Shown here in pieces: positions 1 to 7,455 of a DNA stretch of 64,000 nucleotides. Source of the DNA: Annona cherimola (Eukaryota; Streptophyta; Magnoliopsida; Magnoliales; Annonaceae). The notes beneath the pieces were generated by a model. It saw only the letters and a program-made list of their open reading frames with translations. It did not search any database and was not told the DNA's origin. The stretch lies in the NCBI GenBank assembly GCA_030490835.1, contig CM059975.1, positions 55,295,174-55,359,173 on the forward strand, read 5' to 3'. Position numbers and translations under genes: made by a program. How positions within the stretch are numbered: the first letter of the stretch is position 1; each line of letters begins with the position of its first letter.

Positions 1-162
1 CAGCAGACCAGCGTGTCCCGCTTTCAGCTTCTGTACTGTACAAGAAACCAGCGTCTCCCGCTTTCAGCCTCTGGATTTACACAGCAGACCAGCGTGTCCC
101 GCTTTCAGCTTCTGTACTTGTACAAGAAACCAGCGTCTCCCGCTTTCAGCCTCTGGATTGAA
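1..162. repeat. 81-bp tandem duplication made of ~40-bp half units
   Basis: Two copies of an ~81-bp unit lie head to tail (second copy from 82). Each unit is itself a dimer of ~40-bp halves sharing 'accagcgt' followed by 'tcccgctttcagc'. The array may continue left of the window. The open frame across it comes from the repeat and is not a gene. Confidence 0.85.
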
Positions 163-244
163 CAATCGGGTGGTTTTACCAAAAAAATGGATTCAACCGA
201 ATTTAAAAAGTATGTTTGGGTCATTTTTGACCAATTTAAAAGGT

Positions 245-545
245 TTGGGCCCAACTGGGCTTGTTGAAAAGAGTTTGGGCCTTCTTGGGCTTTTTGGAGA
301 GTTTTGGGCCTATTAAGGCTTTTTGGAGAGTTTTTGGCCATCTTGGGCTTTTTGGAGGGTTTTGGGTCACCTTAGGCTTTTTGAAGGGTTTTGGGCCATC
401 TTGGACTTTTTGGAGGGTTTTGGGCCATCTTGAGCTTTTTGAAGAGTTTTTAGCCATTTAGGGCTTTTTGGAGAGTTTTAAGCCATCTTGGGCTTTTTGG
501 AGAGTTTTGAGCCATCTTGGGCTTTTTGTAGAGCTTTGGATGCCT
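245..545. repeat. ~30-bp minisatellite, about ten copies
   Basis: The unit reads approximately gccatcttgggctttttgga plus gagttttg and recurs about ten times with substitutions and one- or two-base length changes. Because the unit is near a multiple of three, frames stay open on both strands (Lys/Pro-rich on minus, Phe/Gly-rich on plus). These are shadows, not proteins. The array ends where AT-rich sequence begins. Confidence 0.85.
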
Positions 546-599
546 TTTAATATATATGTGTATTTTGATATATTTTTATAGAAAATACATATACATTTA

Positions 600-1565
600 T
601 TTTCATTTTTAAAGGAGGAAATATACTTAACCCGTGTGTCAATTCAACCCGCCAGTCGGGGAGTATCCACGTTGGGAAAAGTAGTTTTCGAAAATAATAT
701 ATATGTATATATTTATATATATATAATATACACATATATATTTTTTATTTTATTTTTTTAAAATGATAAAATATACTTAACCCGTGTGTCAATTCAACCC
801 GCCAGTCGGGGAGTATCCACGTTGGAAAAAGTAGTTTTCGAAAATAATATATATGTATATATATTTATATATATATAATATAAAGATATATATTTTTAAA
901 AGAGAAAATATACTTAACCCGTATGTCAATTCAACCCGCCAGTCGGGGAGTATCCACGTTGGGAAAAGTAGTTTTTGAAAATAATATATATGTATATATA
1001 TATTTATATATATATAATATAAAGATACATATTTTTAAAAGAGAAAATATACTTAACCCGTGTGTCAATTCAACCCGCCAGTCGGGGAGTATCCACGTTG
1101 GGAAAAGTAGTTTTTGAAAATAATATATATGTATATATTTATATATATATAATATACACATATATATTTTTATTTTATTTTTTTAAAATGATAAAATATA
1201 CTTAACCTGTGTGTCAATTCAACCCGCCAGTCGGGGAGTATCCACGTTGGGAAAAGTAGTTTTCGAAAATAATATATATGTATATATTTATTTATATATA
1301 TAATATACACATATATATATATTTAAAAGAGAAAATATACTTAACCCGTGTGTCAATTCAACCCGCCAGTCGGGGAGTATCCACGTTGGGAAAAGTAGTT
1401 TTTGAAAATAATATATATGTATATATATATTTATATATATAATATACACATATATATATTTTTTTAAGGAGAAAATATACTTAACCCGTGTGTCAATTCA
1501 ACCCGCCAGTCGAGGAGTATCCACGTTGGGAAAAGTAGTTTTTAAAAATAATATATATATATATA
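600..1565. repeat. Seven-copy ~140-bp tandem array with an 85-bp conserved core
   Basis: The string 'atatacttaac' recurs at 621, 771, 908, 1047, 1196, 1335 and 1475, giving periods of 150, 137, 139, 149, 139 and 140 bp. Each unit has a nearly invariant ~85-bp GC-balanced core (including 'cccgccagtcggggagtatc' and 'cacgttgggaaaagtag') followed by a (TA)-rich spacer that accounts for all the length variation. Spacers alternate between a form with 'ttttttaaaatgataaaa' and a form with 'ttttaaaagagaaaa', which suggests two-unit duplications. Function unknown; it could be part of a long LTR or untranslated region, or a local satellite. Confidence 0.9.
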
Positions 1566-1738
1566 GTTAAAAAAAATAATAATAATAAAATAAAAAAAAA
1601 ATCTGGAGAACTCACGTTCTCTCTTCTTTGAGCGCGGGAGAGCTCGTCTTCGTTGAGTTCTCTGCTCAAAGTTTTCTCCTCCCCTCGCTGTCGTTCCTCG
1701 TGTGTTTTTTCGTTGTCCTTGCCTTTGCCGAACTGCGG

Positions 1739-1747
1739 CTATTTATA
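1739..1747 (-). promoter_or_regulatory. Candidate TATA box, minus strand
   Basis: Read on the minus strand this is TATAAATAG, a perfect plant TATA consensus. It sits in a 400-bp GC-rich stretch between two tandem arrays, with a CT-rich leader-like region (1618-1720) downstream on the same strand. It could be the U3/R promoter of an LTR whose internal part is the minus-strand fragment array at 2048-4186. No LTR ends were found to prove it. Confidence 0.3.
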
Positions 1748-1789
1748 GGCTTTCGCCGGGTCTGGGATGGGTTCCGCGGCTGTGGATGC

Positions 1790-2046
1790 AAGCTCACGCG
1801 GAACCGTCTTCCCGCGGAACTGCCTTCCCGCGGAACCATCTTCCCGCGGAACCATCTTCGTTTGCTTGGGCGCCAAGCTACACTTGCGCGGAACCGGATT
1901 CACGCGGAACTGCTTCCCCGCGGAACTGTACGCGGAACTGCACCGGAAACGCTTTCCCGCGGAACTGCTTTCCCGCGGAATTGAACTCACACGGAACCGC
2001 TTTCCCGCGGAACTGCATGCAGAGCCGCTTCCCCGCGGAACATGCT
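1790..2046. repeat. GC-rich minisatellite (ttcccgcggaactg units)
   Basis: About fifteen imperfect copies of ttcccgcggaactg, some cgcggaac-only, are spaced 14-25 bp apart. Each unit contains the palindrome ttcccgcggaa. Three frames stay open through it, but only because of the repeat. It directly borders the 3' end of the chimeric minus-strand open frame that ends at 2048. Confidence 0.85.
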
Positions 2047-2047
2047 T

Positions 2048-2335
2048 CTACCGGACCCACTTGAAGATGATTCCAAGCAACTGCGTGGGGGTGAACATTT
2101 TCGTTTTACCGAGATACTGCCCCTGGACCAGCGGATATCCATCCGGCCCTTCGACGATCTTGAACAGCATGGATTGGATATCGCGCTGGAGCTCTAGATC
2201 AGAGAATTGCCGGCCAATCAGCCGCTTGATTTGGGAAATGACGTTCTTGAGATTCATCACAAAAGACGAGGTCCCGGCAGTGCTGATAAACCGCTGCTTA
2301 TCGCCGATGCGGACAATGGCCGGAGTCTCCTGCTT
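2048..2335 (-). pseudogene. Hsp70/Hsp110 nucleotide-binding-domain fragment (captured)
   Basis: Residues ~198-289 of a 293-codon minus-strand open frame match the N-terminal ATPase domain of plant Hsp70-like proteins. Visible landmarks are [34 protein letters not shown] and FTPTQLLG. Hsp70 proteins are ATP-driven chaperones of roughly 650-850 residues. Only about 90 residues are here, without the phosphate-binding loop start or the substrate domain. The fragment is fused in frame behind a TCP fragment with no intron or linker and ends at the GC-rich minisatellite. It cannot be a working chaperone; at most it is part of a chimeric protein. Confidence 0.75.
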
Positions 2336-2779
2336 CGAGTGCGTCGGTATCTTGAGTGTTCCGTCGACAGACGTCGCGATAGCAAGGACGGTGCTGGTCC
2401 CGGTGGCCGCAATGATCGCGTGCCCCGCATGCTCCAGAAGCCGCCGGATCGTCTCGCCGTCCGACTTGTGCCCGCGCTCGTGGGTAAGCTGGAAGATCCT
2501 TGCGGCGCATATGGCCGGCATGCGAATCCGACGGCCGCGCCCCTCCACCTTCATGTGCCGGTCCTTGTAGACTCGCCTCGACACCAGCGGCTTCTTGACG
2601 GGTACGTAATCCATGCTACGGTCGTCCACGACGGGCTCCATCTTGAGGCAGACGAGCTGCTGGGCGACCATCTGCGAAGTCAACAGCGGCTGCCCCGTCG
2701 TCTGCGTTGAAATTCGCGACTGAGATGGAGTGGGAAGATTCGTCGTAGAAGTTGGTCGCGGCTGCGACGGCGGAGTCAT
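2336..2779 (-). pseudogene. Class I TCP transcription-factor fragment (captured), fused to Hsp70 piece
   Basis: This is part of the open frame 2929-2048. Residues ~119-178 form a TCP domain: [18 protein letters not shown] (basic region), then CAARIFQLT and [13 protein letters not shown] (helix-loop-helix), then IAATGT. The following GTLKIPT motif is typical of TCP9/TCP19-like class I members. TCPs are plant-specific DNA-binding regulators of growth. The basic region is intact, so DNA binding is conceivable. The second helix differs from the usual QWLLQQAEP (here RRLLEHAGH), and the protein then runs straight into Hsp70 sequence. The ORF start at 2929 lies in a low-complexity Ser/Glu stretch and is arbitrary. 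Confidence 0.8.
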
Positions 2780-2889
2780 CTTCTCTTGCGAAGAAAATCG
2801 TTCCTCCTCCTCCTCTTTGTCGCTGCTGCTGTTGTTGCTGTCTCTGCAGGCTCCGACTCCCACGAAGAGCAGCCACGCACGAGCCTTCG

Positions 2890-3160
2890 GATTTCTCAGC
2901 AGCAGCGCTGAGTTTTTGCCGCTTTGCACTGCCTTCTGCTGCTTGTGTATTCAGTTCTCTCTCTTGAGTGAGGACCTTGAGCTCCTCTGCATGAGCAAGC
3001 ACCTCTTGCTTGAGTGCCAAGTTCTTCTTCTCCACAGATTCAAGCTTTGGCCGGAGTTCATTGACCACAGAAACAGCATTAGCTTCAACTGTGCATGCTT
3101 TTAGTTATGTCTGCAGCTCGTCGAGCGTGCTCTCAAGCTCACACTTGGTAGTTTCCCATG
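2890..3160 (-). pseudogene. Coiled-coil protein fragment (captured), source unknown
   Basis: In one minus-strand frame the sequence reads as a continuous heptad-rich segment from about 3160 (CELESTLDEL), across a TAA at ~3104, into NELRPKLESVEKKNLALKQE and AEELKVLTQEREL. It then runs into Gln- and Arg-rich low complexity. The ATG at 3068 is internal to the coiled coil, so it is not a natural start. I do not recognise the source gene. It shares strand and spacing with the neighbouring captured fragments and overlaps the TCP open frame in another frame near 2900. Confidence 0.5.
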
Positions 3161-3440
3161 CATGGGTCTTCTTGGCATTGTAGATGTTCAGCTCCAGCAT
3201 CTCGGAGGCCGTGGAATCGAGATAGTGAACCAAAAACTCGATCTTCTTGTCCCACTACGGATTCAAATCCCAGAACTCGGTCTTGGTCCGTCGGCGCTGG
3301 CCGTTGAAATCGACTAGCGCGTAAGCGCTGGCGGTGCCCTGTCCGTCCTTGGGCATTAGGTTCCTGGCGTTGCAGACTTCCACGACCAGCTTCCTGCTGT
3401 AGCTCTCCGCGCAGACGGAATCGGTGGTTTTTCAATGACT
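3160..3440 (-). pseudogene. MCTP/QUIRKY-type C2-domain fragment with stop codon
   Basis: Translation of the minus strand gives a C2 domain start: SRKLVVEVCNARNLMPKDGQ, then AYALVDFNGQRRRTKT, then WDLNP, a stop (TAG), WDKKIEF, and LELNIYNAKKT. This is the first C2 domain of plant multiple-C2 transmembrane proteins, membrane tethers with four C2 domains and a C-terminal transmembrane region. The stop replaces the codon that is normally Val in the NP-V-W signature. Only about 90 residues are present, so this is a dead piece. It lies between the kinase and coiled-coil fragments on the same strand. Confidence 0.75.
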
Positions 3441-3479
3441 CCGGAGGCAGTCCTTCGGCTGCTGCGGCAGCGGCGGCGG

Positions 3480-3740
3480 CAACTCCTCGTGCTCGTGCTC
3501 TAACCACCGTGCCAGCCCGAAATCTCCAGGCCGCGCGTTGTAGTTGGAGTCAAGCATGAGGTTGCTGGTCTTCACATCCCGGTGGATGATCTGCGTCTCC
3601 AGCTGCTCGTGGAGGTAGAAAAGCACGGCCGCTAGGCCGGAGACTATGTGGCGGCGGCGGTCAATGGGGTGGACCATTTGAAAAGGGTGGAAGGCTTCGC
3701 GCTGGAGTCGAGCGAGGATGGCAGTTGCGGGAAGTTGCAG
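3480..3740 (-). pseudogene. L-type lectin receptor kinase fragment (catalytic loop)
   Basis: The open frame 3821-3432 (minus) contains RRRHIVSGLAAVLFYLHEQL, the catalytic loop HRDVKTSN at residues 80-87, LMLDSNYNARPGDFGLARWL and LEHE. These are kinase subdomains VIa-VII, with the style of the loop and 'DSNYNAR.GDFGLARWLEHE' pointing to L-type lectin receptor-like kinases. The HRD and DFG motifs survive, but the glycine loop, the VAIK lysine, the activation segment and the C-lobe are all missing, so it cannot phosphorylate. The frame enters unrelated sequence on both sides. Confidence 0.75.
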
Positions 3741-3837
3741 AGATAGGCCGCGGCTTCCATAGCAGATCTCTTGCAGAGTGGGGACAGGCTGCGCTACGGA
3801 GATCCGATTCTGGTCCTGCACCTGAGCGTCTTTCCCT

Positions 3838-4186
3838 CAGTCCGTTGGGCCCGCTGTCCTTGCACGAGGATATACCTGCAGATAAGGAGCAACAGATGGT
3901 GGCATCGCAACAGGCCGCATTTGTGAGAAATGAGCTTGCAGCCTTGCTCTTCTATCTTCTTTGCGTTGGGCAACTGCAACATAGAGAGGCTTGCTAACAA
4001 CCGTTTTCCCATTCATCTTAGTAAGAGTACGAGATGCCTCTTCAGGAGTAGAGAAAGAAACAAATCCAGAACCCCGGCTAATGCCATTAGGATCACGCAT
4101 AACCATACACGAGGTAATTGTGCCAAATTCCGAGAACACTTCCCTAAGTTTATCATCAGTGATGCTGTCATCCAAATTTTTTTTTT
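3838..4186 (-). pseudogene. Poly(A)-binding protein RRM4 fragment (captured)
   Basis: A minus-strand open frame (ATG at 4175; matching sequence extends a few codons upstream as KNL) encodes a complete fourth RRM of a plant cytoplasmic PABP. RNP-like motifs include [13 protein letters not shown], followed by [20 protein letters not shown] and [11 protein letters not shown] of the linker. PABPs bind mRNA tails and have four RRMs plus an MLLE domain; only RRM4 and the linker start are here. The fragment starts exactly at a 16-base poly(T) run on the plus strand (4177-4192) and ends at about 3838, next to the kinase fragment. Confidence 0.8.
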
Positions 4187-4192
4187 TTTTAA

Positions 4193-4819
4193 ATTATATA
4201 TATCCTATAATTTCATAAATTAATCATAAATTATCATGGATTGATGGTTTCGAATATACCTCATCAGATGGAATGAAAAAAGAAGTTTGTCTTATGCAAA
4301 ATGCAAGAATTCAAGGTAGCAAGGTTGGCACCCTGGCCTCAACACCCGCCACTCCAGAATTTTCTAGAAATTAGCATGTAGTCAAAGCTCTAGACAAATT
4401 GGCACCCCAGTGCCAACCATGCACTTGTGTGTTTTTACATGTGTCGATGTCCAAATGAGCATGATATAAATTTATCTCTTAGGGTTTGTCAAGCATAACT
4501 CAAGGGGGCATGAATCTAGCAAGAGAGAGGAGAAAAGAAGAGATTTCAAGTAAGAGGAGGAGATCAAAAAGGAGATCAACTTGGAGAAGGAATCCAATTA
4601 AGTTTCATCTTTTCTTTCTTTTTATTCTCTTATTTTTATCATTCTCCTCGGTTGGGATGTATTTGAACGTAATTTTAATAGAAACCTTAATTATGTTCAT
4701 GGGCCAAAACTTTGTGGTGGGATGTTGTAATAATCTTAAACTCCTAAACTATACGTGATTAATTTCTAGTGTTGGAATGAATTTGTAGATTTGATATAAC
4801 TTGTGTTGTGTGAAATTTA
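4193..4819. other. AT-rich stretch without recognisable gene
   Basis: No supported feature. A 90-codon open frame (4486-4758, +) starts with a basic stretch and continues into a hydrophobic one. It has no recognisable domain and no coding-type composition, so I do not call it. The segment separates the captured-fragment array from an LTR relic. Confidence 0.5.
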
Positions 4820-5460
4820 CCTTTACATATTGCGCTTAATGCTTCTACAAGCTTAATCACCCTTGTAGATTAAAATAATATCTAGATCTATGCTTGGAAA
4901 ATAAGGTTTGGATGAGATTCATATGTAAAGCACATGTTTTAAGTTGCTTGTGGTGGTTTGGTATTAATACGGATAGAGATATACCTATTAATCCTATATG
5001 ATCTTGTTTAAGTTATGCGCAAAGTAGCCTTATTTTACTTAGTTTCATGAAAACATAGCAACTAACTAAAACATAGTTAGGTTTATATATGTTGGAAGAC
5101 ATATAAATATAAATGAACCTAGATCAGTAATTCTCTACACAACCAATTAAAGAAGAATCACTTTAACATAGTTAGAGTTAAGGGATTCATAGCTCTCATC
5201 TATTTAATCATCCTCTTGATAATCTCCATTCGATGCAATCCTATCAATAGTTACTTTAGTTGATTTTTATTGTTAAAGCAAACTCTTCACTTTGATAAAA
5301 AAGATTCCCTTTAAATCAACAATTCGTAATTGGCAATTGGAATCTTTGGTTGTGCTACAGTTTAACTCTCCCTTCTCATCGGAATGGTACTCTATTCACT
5401 CTTTATTACTTAACAGACACGTATACTTGCATTAAAATAAGCAATTTAATTGAAGATACA
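4820..5460 (+). mobile_element. Decayed Athila-like LTR relic
   Basis: The plus strand resembles the reverse complement of the Athila 3' LTR at 55663-57215. Collinear landmarks include 'taatgcttctacaag', 'atgttggaagacatataaat', and near its end 'cactctttattacttaa' with 'cgtatacttgcatta'. The first half of the LTR, including the TGATAACTCGC start, is missing. It is therefore a 5'-truncated, old copy in the orientation opposite to the intact LTR. Identity is low and the borders are approximate. Confidence 0.5.
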
Positions 5461-6390
5461 CACAACTCGACATAAATTTGTCAGCAAATGTCTACTGTGG
5501 AATGTTAACATTCTTCTTAATTTATGGGAGGATAACATGCGGGGAAACAGTCTGGAGATGCTTTCTTATATATGACTAAGGTTTAATTTTTTTTTAATGC
5601 TCTTAACCTATTTCAGCTGATGATCTATATTTATTTATGGGTATTAGCTTATCCAAATTACAAAGAATGTGAGATATGGTTTATTAAACATCCAATCTAA
5701 GAAGAAGCAGAAACATAAAAAAAATAGATCGAAACACATGTAAAATAAAAGTGGATTAGAAATGAAATTAGAAACTGTGCTTGTAGTGAAAATCCTCAAA
5801 TAATTACCAAATCTAACAGCTACATACAGAGACAAAAAGAAGATGGAATTCTAATAAACTTATCAAAAATGAATCTTGACCAAGCTGGAGAGGGAAACAA
5901 AAGAGGCATGAAAACGAATAAGCCAGTGATGGAAAGCAGGGGGCTAACCTTAGTAATCAACAATAGTTCAACTGAAGGAGAAGAAGGAGAGATTTGGGGA
6001 AGGAGAGGAGAAAGATAAAAGCTTTTTCGGCTTACTTCTCCTCTTCTCCTCTTTGTGCTTATCTCCTTCTTCACTAGTGGTGGTGGTAACAATAGCAGCA
6101 CTCTTGCTCTTTTGGGTTCTAACTTTTGTAGATCGTCAATCGCTGCAACTAGGACAACAGAAAAGAAAGAAGAATGGGGTGAGTGGGAGTCTATGAGAAC
6201 CATGCCCAATCGATGCCCCACTTAGAATATTTGAGTAGTGAAAATGCCCCATGCAATCTAAGCTTTTGAACTAAAAAAGACGGCAAATATGACTTTTCAT
6301 GAGAAAATTGTAGGAGGGGTTTTTGCATCAGTACACATCTTGAAACATTACTCCAAAACAATACAGGAAGACGCTAAATGCATCTGGCTG
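5461..6390. other. Intergenic sequence, one unrecognised small frame
   Basis: Nothing recognisable. A 133-codon minus-strand frame (6221-5820) is Pro/Leu/Ser-rich without a domain; its purine-rich plus strand (5970-6060) explains why it stays open. I leave it uncalled as a gene. Confidence 0.4.
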
Positions 6391-6605
6391 TGCACCCGGG
6401 TGTATTTAACCACCGGGTGCATTTAACTCATTTTTAAATTTTTTGAAAATTTTTATACAACTGTTACTTTAAGTGTATTTAATATGTATATCAAGTTTTA
6501 CCATTCTTAGATATTTTTACATATTTTTTTATTTTTGAAAATTAGTGAACGAAAAATTTTCAAAAAAATAAACAAATAAGTTAAAGCACCCGAGTGCACT
6601 GTACC
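6391..6605. mobile_element. Fold-back MITE, first of three (short copy)
   Basis: The termini are complementary: gtgcacccgggtg on the left and cacccgagtgcac on the right. The AT-rich arms share 'aagtgtatttaatatgtatat' with the next two copies and with the longer palindrome at 11539-11939. The central part is short, so it looks like an internally deleted member. Confidence 0.6.
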
Positions 6606-6639
6606 AGCCTACCCAAACAATTTTACCTTTTATAAAAAA

Positions 6640-6974
6640 TTTTTATTACATGCATTTGGGTGTAAATACCTACTTTTTTATTTTTTTGAAAAGGTTGTTA
6701 CACGGCTATTAATCTAAGTGTATTTAACACGTGTATCAATTTTTATTATTTTTGGATATTTTTAGAATTTTTTATTTTAAAAAATCAGTGATATTTGTAG
6801 TAAAATTACTAAAAAAGTCACTGATTTTTAAAAATTTGAAAAAATATCTAAAAAGCTTTAAAAATAATCAAAATTAATATACATCTTAAATAACTTAGAT
6901 TAATAGTTACATAAAAAAATTTTAAAAATAAAAAATGGGTAAAATATGACAAGATGCATGGAGCCTAAAAAAAT
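6640..6974. mobile_element. Fold-back MITE, second of three
   Basis: This is a long imperfect palindrome centred near 6805. The left arm (gcatttgggtgta, 'taatctaagtgtatttaaca', 'aaaaatcagtga') is mirrored by the right arm ('tcactgatttttaaaaattt', 'taacttagattaatagttac', then 'gatgcat'). It is the same family as the neighbouring copies. Confidence 0.65.
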
Positions 6975-7340
6975 CGGGCTCTGGTTCAATGCACCGGGGA
7001 GCATTGAGCCTCAATGCTCCTGGGCACATATACTTATTTAAAATTTTTTTCATGAACTTATTAATCTAAGTGTATTTAACATGTATATCAATTTTTACCA
7101 TTTTTAGAGATTTTTAAATATTTATTTCGGATTTTTAAAAATAAGTGGTAAATTACTAAAATGACACTAATTTTTAAAAATTCGAAATAAATATTTAAAA
7201 ATTTTCAAAAATAGTAAAAATTTATACAAATATTAAAAATATTTATATTAACATTTTTGTAAAATTTTTTTTAATAAGAAAAAAAAAAAAAGTGAAGTAC
7301 ACCGGGAGGGCATTGAACCATAGCCTAATAAAATCCCTAT
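6975..7340. mobile_element. Fold-back MITE, third of three, at the PRIM2 promoter
   Basis: The palindrome is centred near 7155. The left end reads 'ggttcaatgcaccggggagc' and the right end 'caccgggagggcattgaacc', with AT-rich arms repeating the family text. It stops about 115 bp before the PRIM2 start codon, so it forms part of the gene's proximal promoter or leader. Confidence 0.65.
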
Positions 7341-7455
7341 GCACTCGGCTTTATGGTTTTCCCGCCTCTCCAGATTTGCGCGCCATTTCCAGCTGCTCTT
7401 CAACCCATTTCCAGCTGCTACGAAGAGAGGAGGGAGAAAAAGAAAAAAGACGAAA
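7341..7455 (+). promoter_or_regulatory. PRIM2 5' leader region
   Basis: This is a short region of balanced composition between a MITE and the PRIM2 ATG. The frame is open upstream of the chosen ATG back to 7339, but the text is poor in conserved residues. The ATG at 7456 gives a protein start MEIIRSQ, typical of plant PRIM2. No clear TATA box remains, because the MITE occupies the -120 to -480 region. Confidence 0.35.

Noticed and set aside
105..461. Open frames on both strands (78, 73 and 66 codons)
   Set aside because: They stay open because a ~30-bp unit is a multiple of three; amino-acid repeats mirror the DNA repeat.
600..1565. Regular repeat-spacer pattern resembling CRISPR
   Set aside because: Units are ~140 bp with 85-bp repeats and near-identical TA-rich spacers in a plant nuclear context. 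Spacers are not unique, so it is a tandem array.
1628..2570. Plus-strand open frames of 118, 120, 267 and 167 codons
   Set aside because: They run over the GC-rich minisatellite and the antisense of the TCP/Hsp70 fragments; no domain on this strand.
5820..6221. 133-codon minus-strand frame as a gene
   Set aside because: Low-complexity Leu/Pro/Ser composition opposite a purine-rich stretch; no domain, no neighbours that explain it.
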